DNA of 64,000 nt from Lacinutrix himadriensis (GCF_001418105.1 NZ_LIQI01000032.1:1-64000), one strand, 5' to 3'; counted from the first letter of the stretch, positions 46,487 to 56,229 are shown. The notes: generated by a model not told the origin, from the sequence alone. Translations and numbers: made by a program.

Positions 46487-47671
46487 ATTAAAAAAAATTT
46501 CTTAACATATCAAGCGCAAACTTCTACGCATCCTTTAGCCATGGAAATTTCTAATGCCGAAGGATCGTACATTTATGACGCGAACCAAAAAGCATATTTA
46601 GATTTTGTAGCAGGAGTTTCGGCATGCACACTTGGACATAGACATCCAAAAGTAGTTGCTGCACTAAAAGAACAAATAGATAGTTATTTACATGTCATGG
46701 TTTATGGGGAATACATTCAGAAACCTGCAGTAGATCTCACCAAGTTAATAGCAAAGCATCTCCCAAAATCTTTAGAAAAGACATATTTAACAAATTCTGG
46801 AACCGAAGCTATTGAAGGGGCTTTAAAATTAGCAAAACGAGCTACAGGAAGAAGTCAAATTATTGCTGCAAAAAAAGCATATCACGGAAACACCATGGGT
46901 TCTATGAGTGTTATGGGATTTGAAGAACGCAAACAAGCATTCAGACCTTTACTTCCAGATGTTTCGTTTATTGGTTTCAATAACGAAAAAGATTTACAAC
47001 AAATCACCACAAAAACGGCCTGTGTTATTTTAGAAACCATTCAAGGTGGTGCAGGTTTTATAGAACCAAAAAACAATTATTTACAAAAGGTTGAAGCACG
47101 TTGTAAAGAAGTTGGTGCTCTTTTAATTTTAGACGAAATACAGCCAGGAATTGGTCGTACCGGAAAGCTTTTCGGTTTTCAAAACTACAACTGTACTCCA
47201 GATATTTTAGTTACAGGAAAAGGTCTTGGTGGTGGCATGCCAATTGGTGCATTTACTGCTTCATCAGCTCTTATGGATTTACTACAAGACAATCCGAAAC
47301 TGGGACATATCACTACCTTTGGTGGGCATCCTGTAATTGCTGCTGCTGCTTTAGCAACTTTAAAAGAAGTGACAGAAAGTGATTTAATTGCCCAAACTTT
47401 AGAAAAAGAAGCCCTTTTTAGAAAACATTTAGTGCACCCATTAATTACAGAAATTAGAGGAAAAGGATTAATGCTGGCTGCGTTTACTCCTTCCGCAGAA
47501 ATAACAAATCAAGTTATTTTACGTTCTCAAGACGCTGGTTTAATATTATTTTGGTTGCTTTTTGAGCAAAAGGCAATCCGAATTACACCTCCATTAACCA
47601 TTTCTAACCAAGAAATAATAGAAGGATGTGGCATTATTATTGCTATTTTAGATAGTATACAAGCAAAATAA
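46487..47671 (+). CDS. Class III aminotransferase (acetylornithine/ornithine aminotransferase-like)
   Basis: This PLP enzyme is of the subgroup II aminotransferase fold. Seen: the phosphate-binding NSGTEAIEGALKLAKRAT, the AKKAYHGNTMGSMS segment, LDEIQPGIGRTGKLFGF (cofactor aspartate) and the Schiff-base lysine in TGKGLGGGMPIGAF. Homologues start about 18 residues before the first ATG (46541), with a peptide like KKNFLTYQAQTSTHPLA. That peptide is encoded here in frame from ATT 46487, just 2 bases after the OstA stop. Initiation at ATT, or a mutated start, is likely. Substrate is not certain. Confidence 0.85.
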   Translation: MKKNFLTYQAQTSTHPLAMEISNAEGSYIYDANQKAYLDFVAGVSACTLGHRHPKVVAALKEQIDSYLHVMVYGEYIQKPAVDLTKLIAKHLPKSLEKTYLTNSGTEAIEGALKLAKRATGRSQIIAAKKAYHGNTMGSMSVMGFEERKQAFRPLLPDVSFIGFNNEKDLQQITTKTACVILETIQGGAGFIEPKNNYLQKVEARCKEVGALLILDEIQPGIGRTGKLFGFQNYNCTPDILVTGKGLGGGMPIGAFTASSALMDLLQDNPKLGHITTFGGHPVIAAAALATLKEVTESDLIAQTLEKEALFRKHLVHPLITEIRGKGLMLAAFTPSAEITNQVILRSQDAGLILFWLLFEQKAIRITPPLTISNQEIIEGCGIIIAILDSIQAK

Positions 47672-47810
47672 CACCTTATAACCTACTATTATTCAACTGT
47701 AAACAACAAAATCATTGCTGTTCATTACTTTGTTAAAAACATTTAAAGAATTACCACGTATTAGCTGTTTAGAATAGTACATTTATTATAGTAGAACTAT
47801 ACAATTGCCT

Positions 47811-49196
47811 ATGGAGTTTAGTCAAAACGACAACAACAATTTACCGCTTACAAAATTTGAATCGATGTTAAAAACAAACAACGTGTTGTTTTTCGATTCA
47901 GAGGAGTTCGAGAATATTATACATCATTATCTTAATCAAGGTAAGGTTGCATTAGCTAAAAAAGCCATCAAATTAGGTTTAGAGCAGCATCCTACTTCTG
48001 TAAATTTAAGATTGTTTAAAGTAGAAGTGTATATTTTTGAAAATGAACTTACCAAAGCAGATAAGCTCTTAAATGAGCTTCACAATCTAGAACCACAAAA
48101 CGAAGAAATTTATATTCAGAAAGCAAATATCTTTTCTAAACAAGACAATCATGCAAAAGCAGTGGATGTATTAATAAGTGCATTAGAGTTTGCAGATGAC
48201 ACTACAGATTTATACTCTTTAATAGGTATGGAATATCTATTTTTAGACAAATTTGAAGAGGCGAAACAAAACTTCATGAAGTGTTTAGAACAAGATCTTG
48301 AAGATTATTCTGCACTATATAATATGATTTATTGTTTTGATTTTCTAGATCAAAATGAAGAAGCTATAGAATATTTAAATGAATATTTAAACACGAATCC
48401 ATATTGTGAGGTTGCTTGGCATCAACTAGGGAAGCAATATTATACAACAAAAGATTTCACCAAAGCACTTGCTGCTTATGATTTTGCAATTATATCCGAC
48501 GATACTTTTGTTGGTGCATATTTAGAAAAAGGAAAAGTTCTAGAAAAATTAAAAAGATATGAAGAAGCCATAGAAAGCTACACCTTATCCTTGCAATTAG
48601 ACGATCCTACTTCCTTTGCACTTTTACGTATTGCACAATGCTATGAAAAATTAGGAAAGGACGATTTAGCTGTTCAATATTTTTATAAAACAGTACACGA
48701 AGACCCTTTATTAGATAAAGGTTGGATTGCTATCACTAAGTTTTATAACAAAAAGAAAAACTACAACAAGGCTTTATATTATATCAATAAAGCAATAAAT
48801 ATAGACACAGAAAATGTGGTTTATTGGAAGCTTTATGCAAAAATAAATCACCGTTTAAACTTTTTAGAAGAAGCAGAACGCGGATTTAAAAAAGCTTTAG
48901 AATTAGGTAATTACGAAGTTGATACCTGGATTGCTCGTGGAGACATCCTTTTAAAACTTGGAGAGCAAGAAGCTGCTATTTATAACTTTTTGCAAGCTGC
49001 AGAATTTCATCCAGAAAATGCAGAATTAGAATATAGACTTGGTGGTTTATACTTTTTACAACATGAAACAGAAAAAGGTACATTTCATTTAAAAAATGCG
49101 GTTCGTAATAATCAAGAATATGCTTTTATTATTGAAGAACTTTTTCCTAATGTTTTTGATAAACCAATGGTGAAAAAGTTACTAAAAGTAAAATAA
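47811..49196 (+). CDS. Tetratricopeptide repeat protein
   Basis: This 461-residue protein lacks a signal peptide and is filled with about ten TPR units (for example AVDVLISALEFADDTTDLYSLIGMEYLF and AIESYTLSLQLDDPTSFALLRIAQCYEKLGK), so it is a cytoplasmic scaffold or adaptor. I chose ATG 47811 (MEFSQNDNNN); a TTG two codons earlier is possible. It is followed after 55 bases by the DUF368 genes in the same orientation, a common neighbour pair in Flavobacteriia. Confidence 0.88.
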   Translation: MEFSQNDNNNLPLTKFESMLKTNNVLFFDSEEFENIIHHYLNQGKVALAKKAIKLGLEQHPTSVNLRLFKVEVYIFENELTKADKLLNELHNLEPQNEEIYIQKANIFSKQDNHAKAVDVLISALEFADDTTDLYSLIGMEYLFLDKFEEAKQNFMKCLEQDLEDYSALYNMIYCFDFLDQNEEAIEYLNEYLNTNPYCEVAWHQLGKQYYTTKDFTKALAAYDFAIISDDTFVGAYLEKGKVLEKLKRYEEAIESYTLSLQLDDPTSFALLRIAQCYEKLGKDDLAVQYFYKTVHEDPLLDKGWIAITKFYNKKKNYNKALYYINKAINIDTENVVYWKLYAKINHRLNFLEEAERGFKKALELGNYEVDTWIARGDILLKLGEQEAAIYNFLQAAEFHPENAELEYRLGGLYFLQHETEKGTFHLKNAVRNNQEYAFIIEELFPNVFDKPMVKKLLKVK

Positions 49197-49221
49197 TACA
49201 AAAATTGTCTTCTTAAAATAT

Positions 49222-49229
49222 TACCTTTG
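49222..49229 (+). promoter_or_regulatory. Bacteroidota -7 box before the DUF368 genes
   Basis: TACCTTTG matches TAnnTTTG, 23 bases before the ATG at 49252; no proper -33 is visible. Confidence 0.4.
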
Positions 49230-49251
49230 GATTTAGCAAAAAAACCAAAGC

Positions 49252-50258
49252 ATGCAAAGACGTTTTATTGACTACTTAATCATATCTTTTAAAGGAATGG
49301 CAATGGGAGCAGCAGATGCTGTTCCAGGAGTTTCTGGAGGAACCATCGCTTTTATTTCTGGTATCTATGAAGAACTTATAAATACCATTAGCAACGTAAA
49401 TTTAAATACTTTAAAAGTTTTAAAGACCGAAGGAATTAAAGCCTTCTGGGAAAAAGTAAACGGTAACTTCTTACTAGCTCTTTTATTAGGAATGGTAGTA
49501 AGTTTTGCTTCGTTTATGAAGCTTGCAAAATACCTTATCGAGGAACATCCCGTTTTAATTTGGTCTTTCTTTTTCGGACTAATTATAGCCAGTATTCTTT
49601 TTATAGCCAAGCAAATTACAAAGTGGAATCTAGCAACCATCATAGCTGTAATTATAGGTGCCGTTCTTGCGTATTATATAACTTCATTGCCTTCTATGGC
49701 AAGTAATGACAATCCATTTTTCTTATTTTTCGCTGGAGCAATTGCTATTTGCGCAATGATTTTACCCGGAATTTCAGGATCTTTTATTTTAGTAATTCTT
49801 GGCGCTTATAAAACATTAAGTGTTGCTATTGATAGTTTAGATTTAAAAAAAATAGCCATTTTTGCTTTAGGTGCTATTGTAGGTTTATTAAGTTTTTCAC
49901 GAGTTTTAAAATGGTTATTTAAACATTATCACAATATAACATTAGCCGTATTAACTGGCTTTATTTTGGATCCCTAAACAAAATTTGGCCTTGGAAAAAA
50001 ACCATCTCTGTGATGCATGATACCACAAAAGAAGTGGTTCCTTTTTCTACTGTTAGTGATTTAGGAACACTCTCTGTTTATCAAAAAGCAACTCAAGATT
50101 TTGAAAGCTATAAAACTATTGTAGAGAAGAGTATTTTACCCTCTAATTATTCCGATGTAAATCAAATAGACGCACAAGTACTTGTAGCAATGTCCTTAAT
50201 GGTGGTTGGATTTTTAACCATTTTTATACTTGAAAAAACAGGAAACAAAGTAAAATAA
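49252..50258 (+). pseudogene. DUF368 (PopT-like undecaprenyl-phosphate translocase), split by a one-base deficit
   Basis: The first frame (49252-49977) has the family motif MGAADAVPGVSGGTIAF and the second repeat ILPGISGSFILVILG, with about eight membrane segments. It then stops after TGFILDP. The expected continuation GSLNKIWPWKKTI runs on in the -1 frame from 49968 to 50258, with the last membrane segment. One missing G in TTTTGGATCC explains the break. DUF368 proteins (PopT) recycle the C55-P carrier lipid across the inner membrane. If the break is real, function depends on the intact paralogue next door. Confidence 0.8.
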
Positions 50259-51278
50259 ATGGAACAAACCAGAACATTTACAGACAAAATGTTTCTAGTC
50301 TTAAAAGGATTAGGAATGGGAGCTGCGAATAAAGTTCCTGGTGTTTCTGGTGGCGTGGTTGCTTTTGTTGCTGGTTTCTATGAAGAGTTTATCTATTCGC
50401 TTCAAAAAATAAATGGCAAAGCCTTTAAACTTTTAATTAACGGAAGATTTAAAAGTTTCTTCACTTATATCAATGGTCGTTTTTTAAGCTTGTTATTCTT
50501 CGGAATGATTATTAGCTATTTTAGCGTTTCCAAAATATTAGATTATTTAATCATCCATTTTGAGCTTTATGTTTGGAGTGTTTTTTTCGGAATGATTATA
50601 GGTTCCATATATTACATTAGTAAAGATTTTGAAGACTGGAATTTTAAAACCTATCTAGCGCTTTTTATAGGTATTACCATTGGCGTAAGTATTAGTTTTT
50701 TAGATCCTGCTAAAGAAAATGATAACCTTTGGTTTGTATTCTTTTGTGGTATTATTAGTGTTTCTGGGATGACCCTTCCAGGTTTTTCTGGTTCTTTTAT
50801 TTTAATTCTTTTAGGTAATTATGTACTGCTATTAGTCGATTCTGTAAATGCTTTGTATGATAGTTTTGCTAATATGATTAAAGGCGATTTTTCATTTTTA
50901 AAAAATGCCGAACGCTTAAGAATGCTAAAAGTACTTGTAGTATTCACACTTGGCTCTTTTGCAGGTTTGGTAACCTTTTCCCATGTATTAAGTTATATCT
51001 TGAAAAACTACAAAAGTATTACAACTGCTTCCATTATTGGTTTTATAGTAGGATCTTTAGGTGTCGTTTGGCCATTTAAAAAAACGGTTTATAAACTAAA
51101 TGAAGATGGTGGCTTTTTAATAGATTCCGCTGGTAGAAAAATTATAGAAAACTACAAACGTTTTATACCAGAACTTAACCCCGAAACCTACCTTGCTATA
51201 CTATATACTATTATTGGTATTGCAGTAGTTTTGGCTTTAGAGTTCTACGGACGAAAAACAAAAAAAACAAATGCGTAA
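50259..51278 (+). CDS. DUF368 (PopT-like) undecaprenyl-phosphate translocase, intact paralogue
   Basis: This 339-residue inner-membrane protein has about nine membrane segments and the two characteristic repeats: MGAANKVPGVSGGVVAFVAGFYEEF (about 20-44) and GMTLPGFSGSFILILLGNY (about 168-186). DUF368 proteins were shown to move the lipid carrier C55-P back to the cytoplasmic face for peptidoglycan and O-antigen synthesis. It begins immediately after the first copy's stop, so the two are one transcript, and overlaps aroE by 8 bases. Confidence 0.9.
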   Translation: MEQTRTFTDKMFLVLKGLGMGAANKVPGVSGGVVAFVAGFYEEFIYSLQKINGKAFKLLINGRFKSFFTYINGRFLSLLFFGMIISYFSVSKILDYLIIHFELYVWSVFFGMIIGSIYYISKDFEDWNFKTYLALFIGITIGVSISFLDPAKENDNLWFVFFCGIISVSGMTLPGFSGSFILILLGNYVLLLVDSVNALYDSFANMIKGDFSFLKNAERLRMLKVLVVFTLGSFAGLVTFSHVLSYILKNYKSITTASIIGFIVGSLGVVWPFKKTVYKLNEDGGFLIDSAGRKIIENYKRFIPELNPETYLAILYTIIGIAVVLALEFYGRKTKKTNA

Positions 51279-52008
51279 ATTCGGATTAATAGGAAAAAAC
51301 ATAGATTACTCATTCTCGCAAACCTATTTTGCTGCAAAATTTAAAACGGAAGAAATCACAGATGCTTCGTACCAAAACTTTGATTTAGAAAGCATCACAG
51401 ATTTCCCTGCCCTTTTAGAAGACACCAATATTAAAGGTTTTAATATTACCATTCCGTATAAAGAACTTATCATTCCGTATGTAGATACCCTAGATAAAAA
51501 CGCAGAAAAAATAGGAGCAATAAATACTATAAAGTTTACAAAAAAAGGAAAACTAAAAGGATATAATACCGATTACTACGGATTTAAAAACGCCATACTA
51601 CCACACTTAAAACCACAACATACGGCTGCATTAATTCTAGGAACCGGAGGCGCAAGTAAAGCTATTGCCTATGCTTTAAAGAAGCTTAATATTACATACA
51701 CCTATGTTTCTAGAAGCGCTACAAAAGAAAATCAAATTACGTACCAACAGCTAACAGAACAAATTGTAAAAAACCATACCGTAATAGTAAACTGTACCCC
51801 TTTAGGAACATACCCCGACATTAATGCTTGTCCGGATATTCCTTATAAAGCAATTACAGAAAAACACTTACTTTTTGATCTTATTTACAATCCAGAAGAA
51901 ACTACTTTTTTAAAGTACGGCAAGAAAAAAAACGCAACCATAATTAATGGTTACAAGATGTTGCAATTACAAGCAGAAAAATCTTGGAAAATCTGGAACA
52001 AGCAATAA
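51271..52008 (+). CDS. aroE: Shikimate dehydrogenase
   Basis: This 245-residue cytoplasmic enzyme reduces 3-dehydroshikimate with NADPH in aromatic amino acid synthesis. Seen: the opening GLIGKNIDYSFSQTYF, the catalytic-lysine motif KGFNITIPYKE (K at the end of TIPYK), GAINTIKF, GYNTDYYGF, the NADP loop LGTGGASKAIA and NGYKMLQLQAEKSW. Somewhat short (family about 250-280) but complete. The start overlaps the DUF368 gene. Confidence 0.95.
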   Translation: MRKFGLIGKNIDYSFSQTYFAAKFKTEEITDASYQNFDLESITDFPALLEDTNIKGFNITIPYKELIIPYVDTLDKNAEKIGAINTIKFTKKGKLKGYNTDYYGFKNAILPHLKPQHTAALILGTGGASKAIAYALKKLNITYTYVSRSATKENQITYQQLTEQIVKNHTVIVNCTPLGTYPDINACPDIPYKAITEKHLLFDLIYNPEETTFLKYGKKKNATIINGYKMLQLQAEKSWKIWNKQ

Positions 52009-52121
52009 ATACGAGTACACCTAAAAATTCATTTAGTTAATACTAGCTTCTTTTTTGAAAGTATAAGCCTTGTTTAGTATCTTTAACCCTATAGTACTTT
52101 TACGAACCAATTATTTTTATA

Positions 52122-54044
52122 ATGTCAGAGAAAGATAACCTGCTGCAAGCAGACGGAAAATTAGAAAATCAGTCTACAGAAAATTCTGCTAAAACAGAAG
52201 AAAAAACAGTAACTGAACCAACAGAAAATCAGGAGATACCAGAAAGCCAAGATGAAGTTTTAAACGAAATTGAAGCTGTAAATGCGGAAGATGCTGAAGA
52301 TGAAGATACAAAAGGGAGGCACGAAATAGAGGTAAAAGACTATCATGCAATGGAGCTAGAAGATTTAGTTGCAGAACTTGAAAAGTTGGTAAATGACGAG
52401 AAAGCGCAAGCAATTAAAACGCATGTTGAAGATATAAGAGCAGAATTTAAAACAAAATTCAATGTGCTTTTAGAAGACAAAAAAGAAGAGTTTTTAAACG
52501 AAGGAGGTAATGAAATCGACTTCCACTACTCTAGTCCAATACACAAACAGTTTAAAGAAACGTATTTTGTGTATCGTGATAAACTAAAAACTCACTACCA
52601 AAGCATTGAAAAAAACCATAAAGATAATCTAGCAGAACGCTTACGTATTATTGAAGAAATAAAAGGTTTAATTAATGTAGAAGAAAACATAAATACAACC
52701 TACAAGTATTTTAAAGAGCTACAAGAACAATGGCGAAATGCTGGTGCAATACCAAGAGATAAATACAATAATGCTTGGAACACATACCACCATCACGTAG
52801 AAATTTTTTATGATTTCCTTCATTTAAACAGAGACCTTCGTGATTTAGATTTTAAACACAATCTAGATCAAAAATTAAAAATAATTGAAAGAGCTGAAGA
52901 ATTAGCACAAGACGATAATTTAAATCGTGCTTTTAGAGAACTGCAAGTTTTACATAAACTGTGGAAAGAAGACCTTGGTCCTGTTGCAAAAGAAAACAGA
53001 GATGAAATCTGGAATCGATTTAAAGCTGCAACCAAAATTATCCATGACAAACGTCAAGATTATTTTAAAGACTTAGATAAGATTTACGAACTAAATCTAG
53101 AAACAAAACACGCTATAATTTCTAAAATTGAAGCCATTTCTAAACAACCTGTAAAATCTCATAGTGCTTGGCAAAACAAAATAAAAGAAATTGAAACTTT
53201 ACGAAAAGAGTTTTTTAGTGCTGGTAAAGTTCCTGTAAAAGTTAATGAAGCTACTTGGTCTAAATTTAAAGATGTTGTTAGAGATTTTAATAGAAATAAA
53301 AATGCTTTTTATAAAGACTTAAAAAAAGAACAACACAATAACCTAGATAAAAAATTAGCTTTAATTAAAATTGCTGAAGAAAATAAGGATAGTGAAGATT
53401 TTGAAACCACTACACCACTGATGAAGAAAATTCAAAATGAGTGGAAAAATATTGGTCATGTACCAAGAAGAGATAGTGACAAAATTTGGAAACAATTTAA
53501 AGGTGCCTGCAATCACTATTTTAACAAGTTTCATGCTACTAAAGATGCCGAAAACAAAGAAAGCTTAGAAGTATACAACAAAAAGAAAGAGTTGTTAGAC
53601 AACATGAAAACTCTGGAAATGAGTGGTGACAATAAACAAGACTTACAACTTATTAAAGATCATATTGCGCAATGGAAAGCGTTAGGTGCTGTGCCTCAAA
53701 ACAAACGTTATATAGAGGGGAAATACGGTAAGGCTTTAGACGCTTTATTTGACGCTCTTAAAATGGATAAAGAGGAAGCAGAAATGATTAAGTTTGAAAA
53801 CAAGTTAGAAAACTTAAGCAATGCTAACGACAGTAGATTCTTAGATAATGAACGCTCATTTATTAGAAAGAAAATTGATGAAGTAAAAGGGGAAATAAAC
53901 CAGTTAGAAAACAATTTACTTTTCTTTAAACATGTAAAAGACGATAATCCTCTTGTAAAAGAAGTCTACAAAAATATTGAAAAACACAAAAGTACTTTAG
54001 CACTTTGGAAAACAAAACTGAGTAAGATTAAAGAGCTGTATTAG
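52122..54044 (+). CDS. DUF349 repeat protein
   Basis: This 640-residue cytoplasmic protein has an acidic, low-complexity N-terminus (about 1-70), then repeated helical units of about 70-75 residues carrying the W-K/R...G..P marks, such as EQWRNAGAIPRDKYNNAW, KLWKEDLGPVAKENRDEIWNRF, NEWKNIGHVPRRDSDKIWKQFK and AQWKALGAVPQNKR. At least five DUF349 repeats are seen, and a final coiled coil (about 560-640). The molecular role of DUF349 proteins is not settled. It is a single gene followed by a perfect hairpin. Confidence 0.88.
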   Translation: MSEKDNLLQADGKLENQSTENSAKTEEKTVTEPTENQEIPESQDEVLNEIEAVNAEDAEDEDTKGRHEIEVKDYHAMELEDLVAELEKLVNDEKAQAIKTHVEDIRAEFKTKFNVLLEDKKEEFLNEGGNEIDFHYSSPIHKQFKETYFVYRDKLKTHYQSIEKNHKDNLAERLRIIEEIKGLINVEENINTTYKYFKELQEQWRNAGAIPRDKYNNAWNTYHHHVEIFYDFLHLNRDLRDLDFKHNLDQKLKIIERAEELAQDDNLNRAFRELQVLHKLWKEDLGPVAKENRDEIWNRFKAATKIIHDKRQDYFKDLDKIYELNLETKHAIISKIEAISKQPVKSHSAWQNKIKEIETLRKEFFSAGKVPVKVNEATWSKFKDVVRDFNRNKNAFYKDLKKEQHNNLDKKLALIKIAEENKDSEDFETTTPLMKKIQNEWKNIGHVPRRDSDKIWKQFKGACNHYFNKFHATKDAENKESLEVYNKKKELLDNMKTLEMSGDNKQDLQLIKDHIAQWKALGAVPQNKRYIEGKYGKALDALFDALKMDKEEAEMIKFENKLENLSNANDSRFLDNERSFIRKKIDEVKGEINQLENNLLFFKHVKDDNPLVKEVYKNIEKHKSTLALWKTKLSKIKELY

Positions 54045-54071
54045 TTACAAAGCTCCTTGTATAAAAGACTA

Positions 54072-54108
54072 AATCCTATTTGAATAAATAAATTATTCAA
54101 ATAGGATT
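54072..54108 (+). terminator. Perfect 16-base hairpin after the DUF349 gene
   Basis: Arms 54072-54087 and 54093-54108 with a 5-base loop lie 28 bases past the stop. No T tract follows, so it may be a stability element rather than a classic terminator. The rest of the 54109-54278 gap contains no gene. Confidence 0.5.
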
Positions 54109-54278
54109 AGTTCCTAACTAAACTAACTAAACTGTTATTTTTTAAGATAAAAAACAACTTTGATATAAGATGACACTTTAAAAGAATTTGATTCTGCTAT
54201 TAATCTACTCATGAAAGTAGTGTCATTTAATAGTATATACGGGGGAAACTTAATTTTGGATTTCGAGAATTAAAAAAA

Positions 54279-55052
54279 TTACATTTTTTTCGCTTCTTCC
54301 CAGAAAACATCCATCTCTTCTAGCGTCATATCTTTTAAGTTTTTATTTAAAGCCTTTGCTTTTTCTTCTAAATATTGAAAACGTTTTATAAACTTCTTAT
54401 TCGTGCGTTCTAATGCATTCTCTGGATTTATATTTAAAAATCTAGCATAGTTAATCATAGAAAACAAAACATCCCCAAATTCGCTTTCCATGGCTTCTTG
54501 GTTTTCTGCTTTTACTTCATCTTGAAACTCTTTAAGCTCCTCTTCTACTTTTTCCCAAACCTGTTGTGGTTCTTCCCAATCAAAACCAACACCAGCAACC
54601 TTATCTTGTATTCTATTTGCTTTTACTAAAGCGGGTAAACTTTTTGGGACACCTTCCAAAACACTATTTTTTCCTTCTTTAAGTTTTAAGTTTTCCCAAT
54701 TTCGTTTAACATCTTCTTCATTTTCGACTACCACATCGCTGTAAATATGCGGATGTCTATGTATCAATTTATCACAAATACTGTTGCATACATCTGCAAT
54801 ATCAAAGTCTTTTGTTTCGCTTCCAATTTTTGCATAAAACACAATATGCAGCAATACATCACCAAGTTCTTTTTTTACTTCTTCTAAATCCTTATCTAAA
54901 ATAGCATCACCAAGTTCATAGGTCTCTTCTATGGTTAAATGACGTAAGGTTTCCATGGTTTGCTTTTTATCCCAAGGACATTGTTCACGTAATTCATCCA
55001 TGATAGTTAACAATCTATCAAAGGCTTTTAGTTGATTTTCTCTAGCATTCAT
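54279..55052 (-). CDS. mazG: Nucleoside triphosphate pyrophosphohydrolase MazG
   Basis: This 257-residue enzyme hydrolyses NTPs to NMP and pyrophosphate, clearing abnormal nucleotides. The protein has two MazG domains: the N-terminal one with CPWDKKQTMETL and EETYELGDAI...EELGDVLLH-type ExxE/D metal sites, and a second with EELKEFQDEV and EFGDVLFSMINYAR. I chose ATG 55052 (MNARENQLKAFDRLL); the extension to 55091 covers the upstream terminator. It is last in the minus-strand run def/DUF5606/mazG. Confidence 0.95.
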   Translation of the reverse strand: MNARENQLKAFDRLLTIMDELREQCPWDKKQTMETLRHLTIEETYELGDAILDKDLEEVKKELGDVLLHIVFYAKIGSETKDFDIADVCNSICDKLIHRHPHIYSDVVVENEEDVKRNWENLKLKEGKNSVLEGVPKSLPALVKANRIQDKVAGVGFDWEEPQQVWEKVEEELKEFQDEVKAENQEAMESEFGDVLFSMINYARFLNINPENALERTNKKFIKRFQYLEEKAKALNKNLKDMTLEEMDVFWEEAKKM

Positions 55053-55081
55053 AATTTGGTGTTTTGGTAAATTTACAAACA

Positions 55082-55110
55082 AAAAATCCAACTACATGAG
55101 TTGGATTTTT
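55082..55110 (-). terminator. Terminator after the DUF5606 gene
   Basis: AAAAATCCAACT-ACATG-AGTTGGATTTTT lies between DUF5606 and mazG, so mazG probably has its own promoter or depends on readthrough. Confidence 0.85.
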
Positions 55111-55131
55111 AAAATATTATAGTTGAAAAGC

Positions 55132-55551
55132 TTATTCTTCTTCGTCTGAAGATGCTTCTTTTTTATCAAAGTCTAACATATTATGCTTTTCTAATAAATT
55201 ATACCATTGAATGATTTTTTTAATATCACTCGCGTATACTCTATCTTCATCATAATCTGGTAATACTTCAAAAAAGTATTCCTCTAATTTGTCTTTACTT
55301 TCTTTATGACTAACAGAAGTTGGTTTACCATTTTCTTTCGTTTTTATTTTACTTAAAACTTCTCTTAAAGGTAATTCTTCTTGTAATGTGTAAACAGCAA
55401 TTTCACTTAAAATGCTGACATTATGTTGCATATTAACAGAAATCTTTTTTTTGTCTAATAAAGATTCTGCAATAAAACCACCACGTGTTTGTGCTATTAA
55501 TTTATATAATCCTGGTCTTCCAGAAATGGATAATACTTTATCTAAACTCAT
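55132..55551 (-). CDS. DUF5606 domain-containing protein
   Basis: This 139-residue cytoplasmic protein opens MSLDKVLSISGRPGLYKLIAQTRGGFIAES, the hallmark of DUF5606, a Bacteroidota family. A charged middle (NGKPTSVSHKESK) and DYDEDRVYASDIKKIIQWYNLL follow, with an acidic end. The first half has an SH3-like look; function unknown. It lies 56 bases downstream of def on the minus strand, the usual order in the family, which hints at a link to translation or protein maturation. Confidence 0.88.
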   Translation of the reverse strand: MSLDKVLSISGRPGLYKLIAQTRGGFIAESLLDKKKISVNMQHNVSILSEIAVYTLQEELPLREVLSKIKTKENGKPTSVSHKESKDKLEEYFFEVLPDYDEDRVYASDIKKIIQWYNLLEKHNMLDFDKKEASSDEEE

Positions 55552-55607
55552 ATGCTTCTTTTTTTAACGATGGCAAATATCAAGCGTTTGCCAATGCAAA
55601 ACAAATT

Positions 55608-56198
55608 TTATCGTTTCTTTTTTTGATTAGGAAACTTCATTTTATAATCGATACCTATTTTCCCTTTAGATATGTTAGCCAGTTTCCCTTTAATTAAACG
55701 CTTTTTTAAAGAAGATAGTTTATCTGTAAATAAAACACCTTCAATATGATCATACTCATGTTGTATCACTCGAGCTATTAATCCATCATACGTTTCTGTA
55801 TGTTTTTTAAAGTCTTCATCAAAATACTCTACAGTAATTTCTGGTTTTCTAAAAACATCCTCTCTAACATCAGGGATACTTAAACAACCTTCATTAAAAG
55901 GCCATTCGTCTCCTTTTTCTTCTAAAATCTTAGGATTGATAAAGGTTTTTTTAAAGCCTTTAAAAGCTTCCTGTTCTTCTTTAGTAAAAGATTCGTCTTC
56001 TGCAAAAGGTTCTGCGTCTACAATAAACAAACGTATTGGCAATCCAATTTGCGGAGCTGCTAAACCAAGACCAAAAGCGCCATACATAGTTTCGTACATA
56101 TTAGCAATTAGTTCGTCTAGTTTCGGGTAATCTTTAGTAATGTCTTTTCCTACTTTTTTTAAAACAGGATCTCCATAAGCTACAATAGGTAATATCAT
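55608..56198 (-). CDS. def: Peptide deformylase
   Basis: This 196-residue iron/zinc enzyme removes the formyl group from nascent protein N-termini. The three boxes are complete: GLGLAAPQIG (about 43-52), EGCLSIP with metal ligand C105, and QHEYDHIEG with H147, E148 and H151. The short insertion between boxes is usual for Bacteroidota. The promoter -7 box TATTTTTG on the minus strand lies at 56222-56229. Confidence 0.97.
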   Translation of the reverse strand: MILPIVAYGDPVLKKVGKDITKDYPKLDELIANMYETMYGAFGLGLAAPQIGLPIRLFIVDAEPFAEDESFTKEEQEAFKGFKKTFINPKILEEKGDEWPFNEGCLSIPDVREDVFRKPEITVEYFDEDFKKHTETYDGLIARVIQHEYDHIEGVLFTDKLSSLKKRLIKGKLANISKGKIGIDYKMKFPNQKKKR

Positions 56199-56221
56199 GA
56201 GGTATTTTAAATAATTTCATG

Positions 56222-56229
56222 CAAAAATA
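56222..56229 (-). promoter_or_regulatory. Bacteroidota -7 box for def
   Basis: CAAAAATA on the plus strand is TATTTTTG on the minus strand, 24 bases before the def ATG; the -33 is weak. Confidence 0.5.

Noticed and set aside
54072-54108. Perfect hairpin as a small RNA gene
   Set aside because: A single hairpin without promoter or T tract; more simply an mRNA 3' end element of the DUF349 gene.
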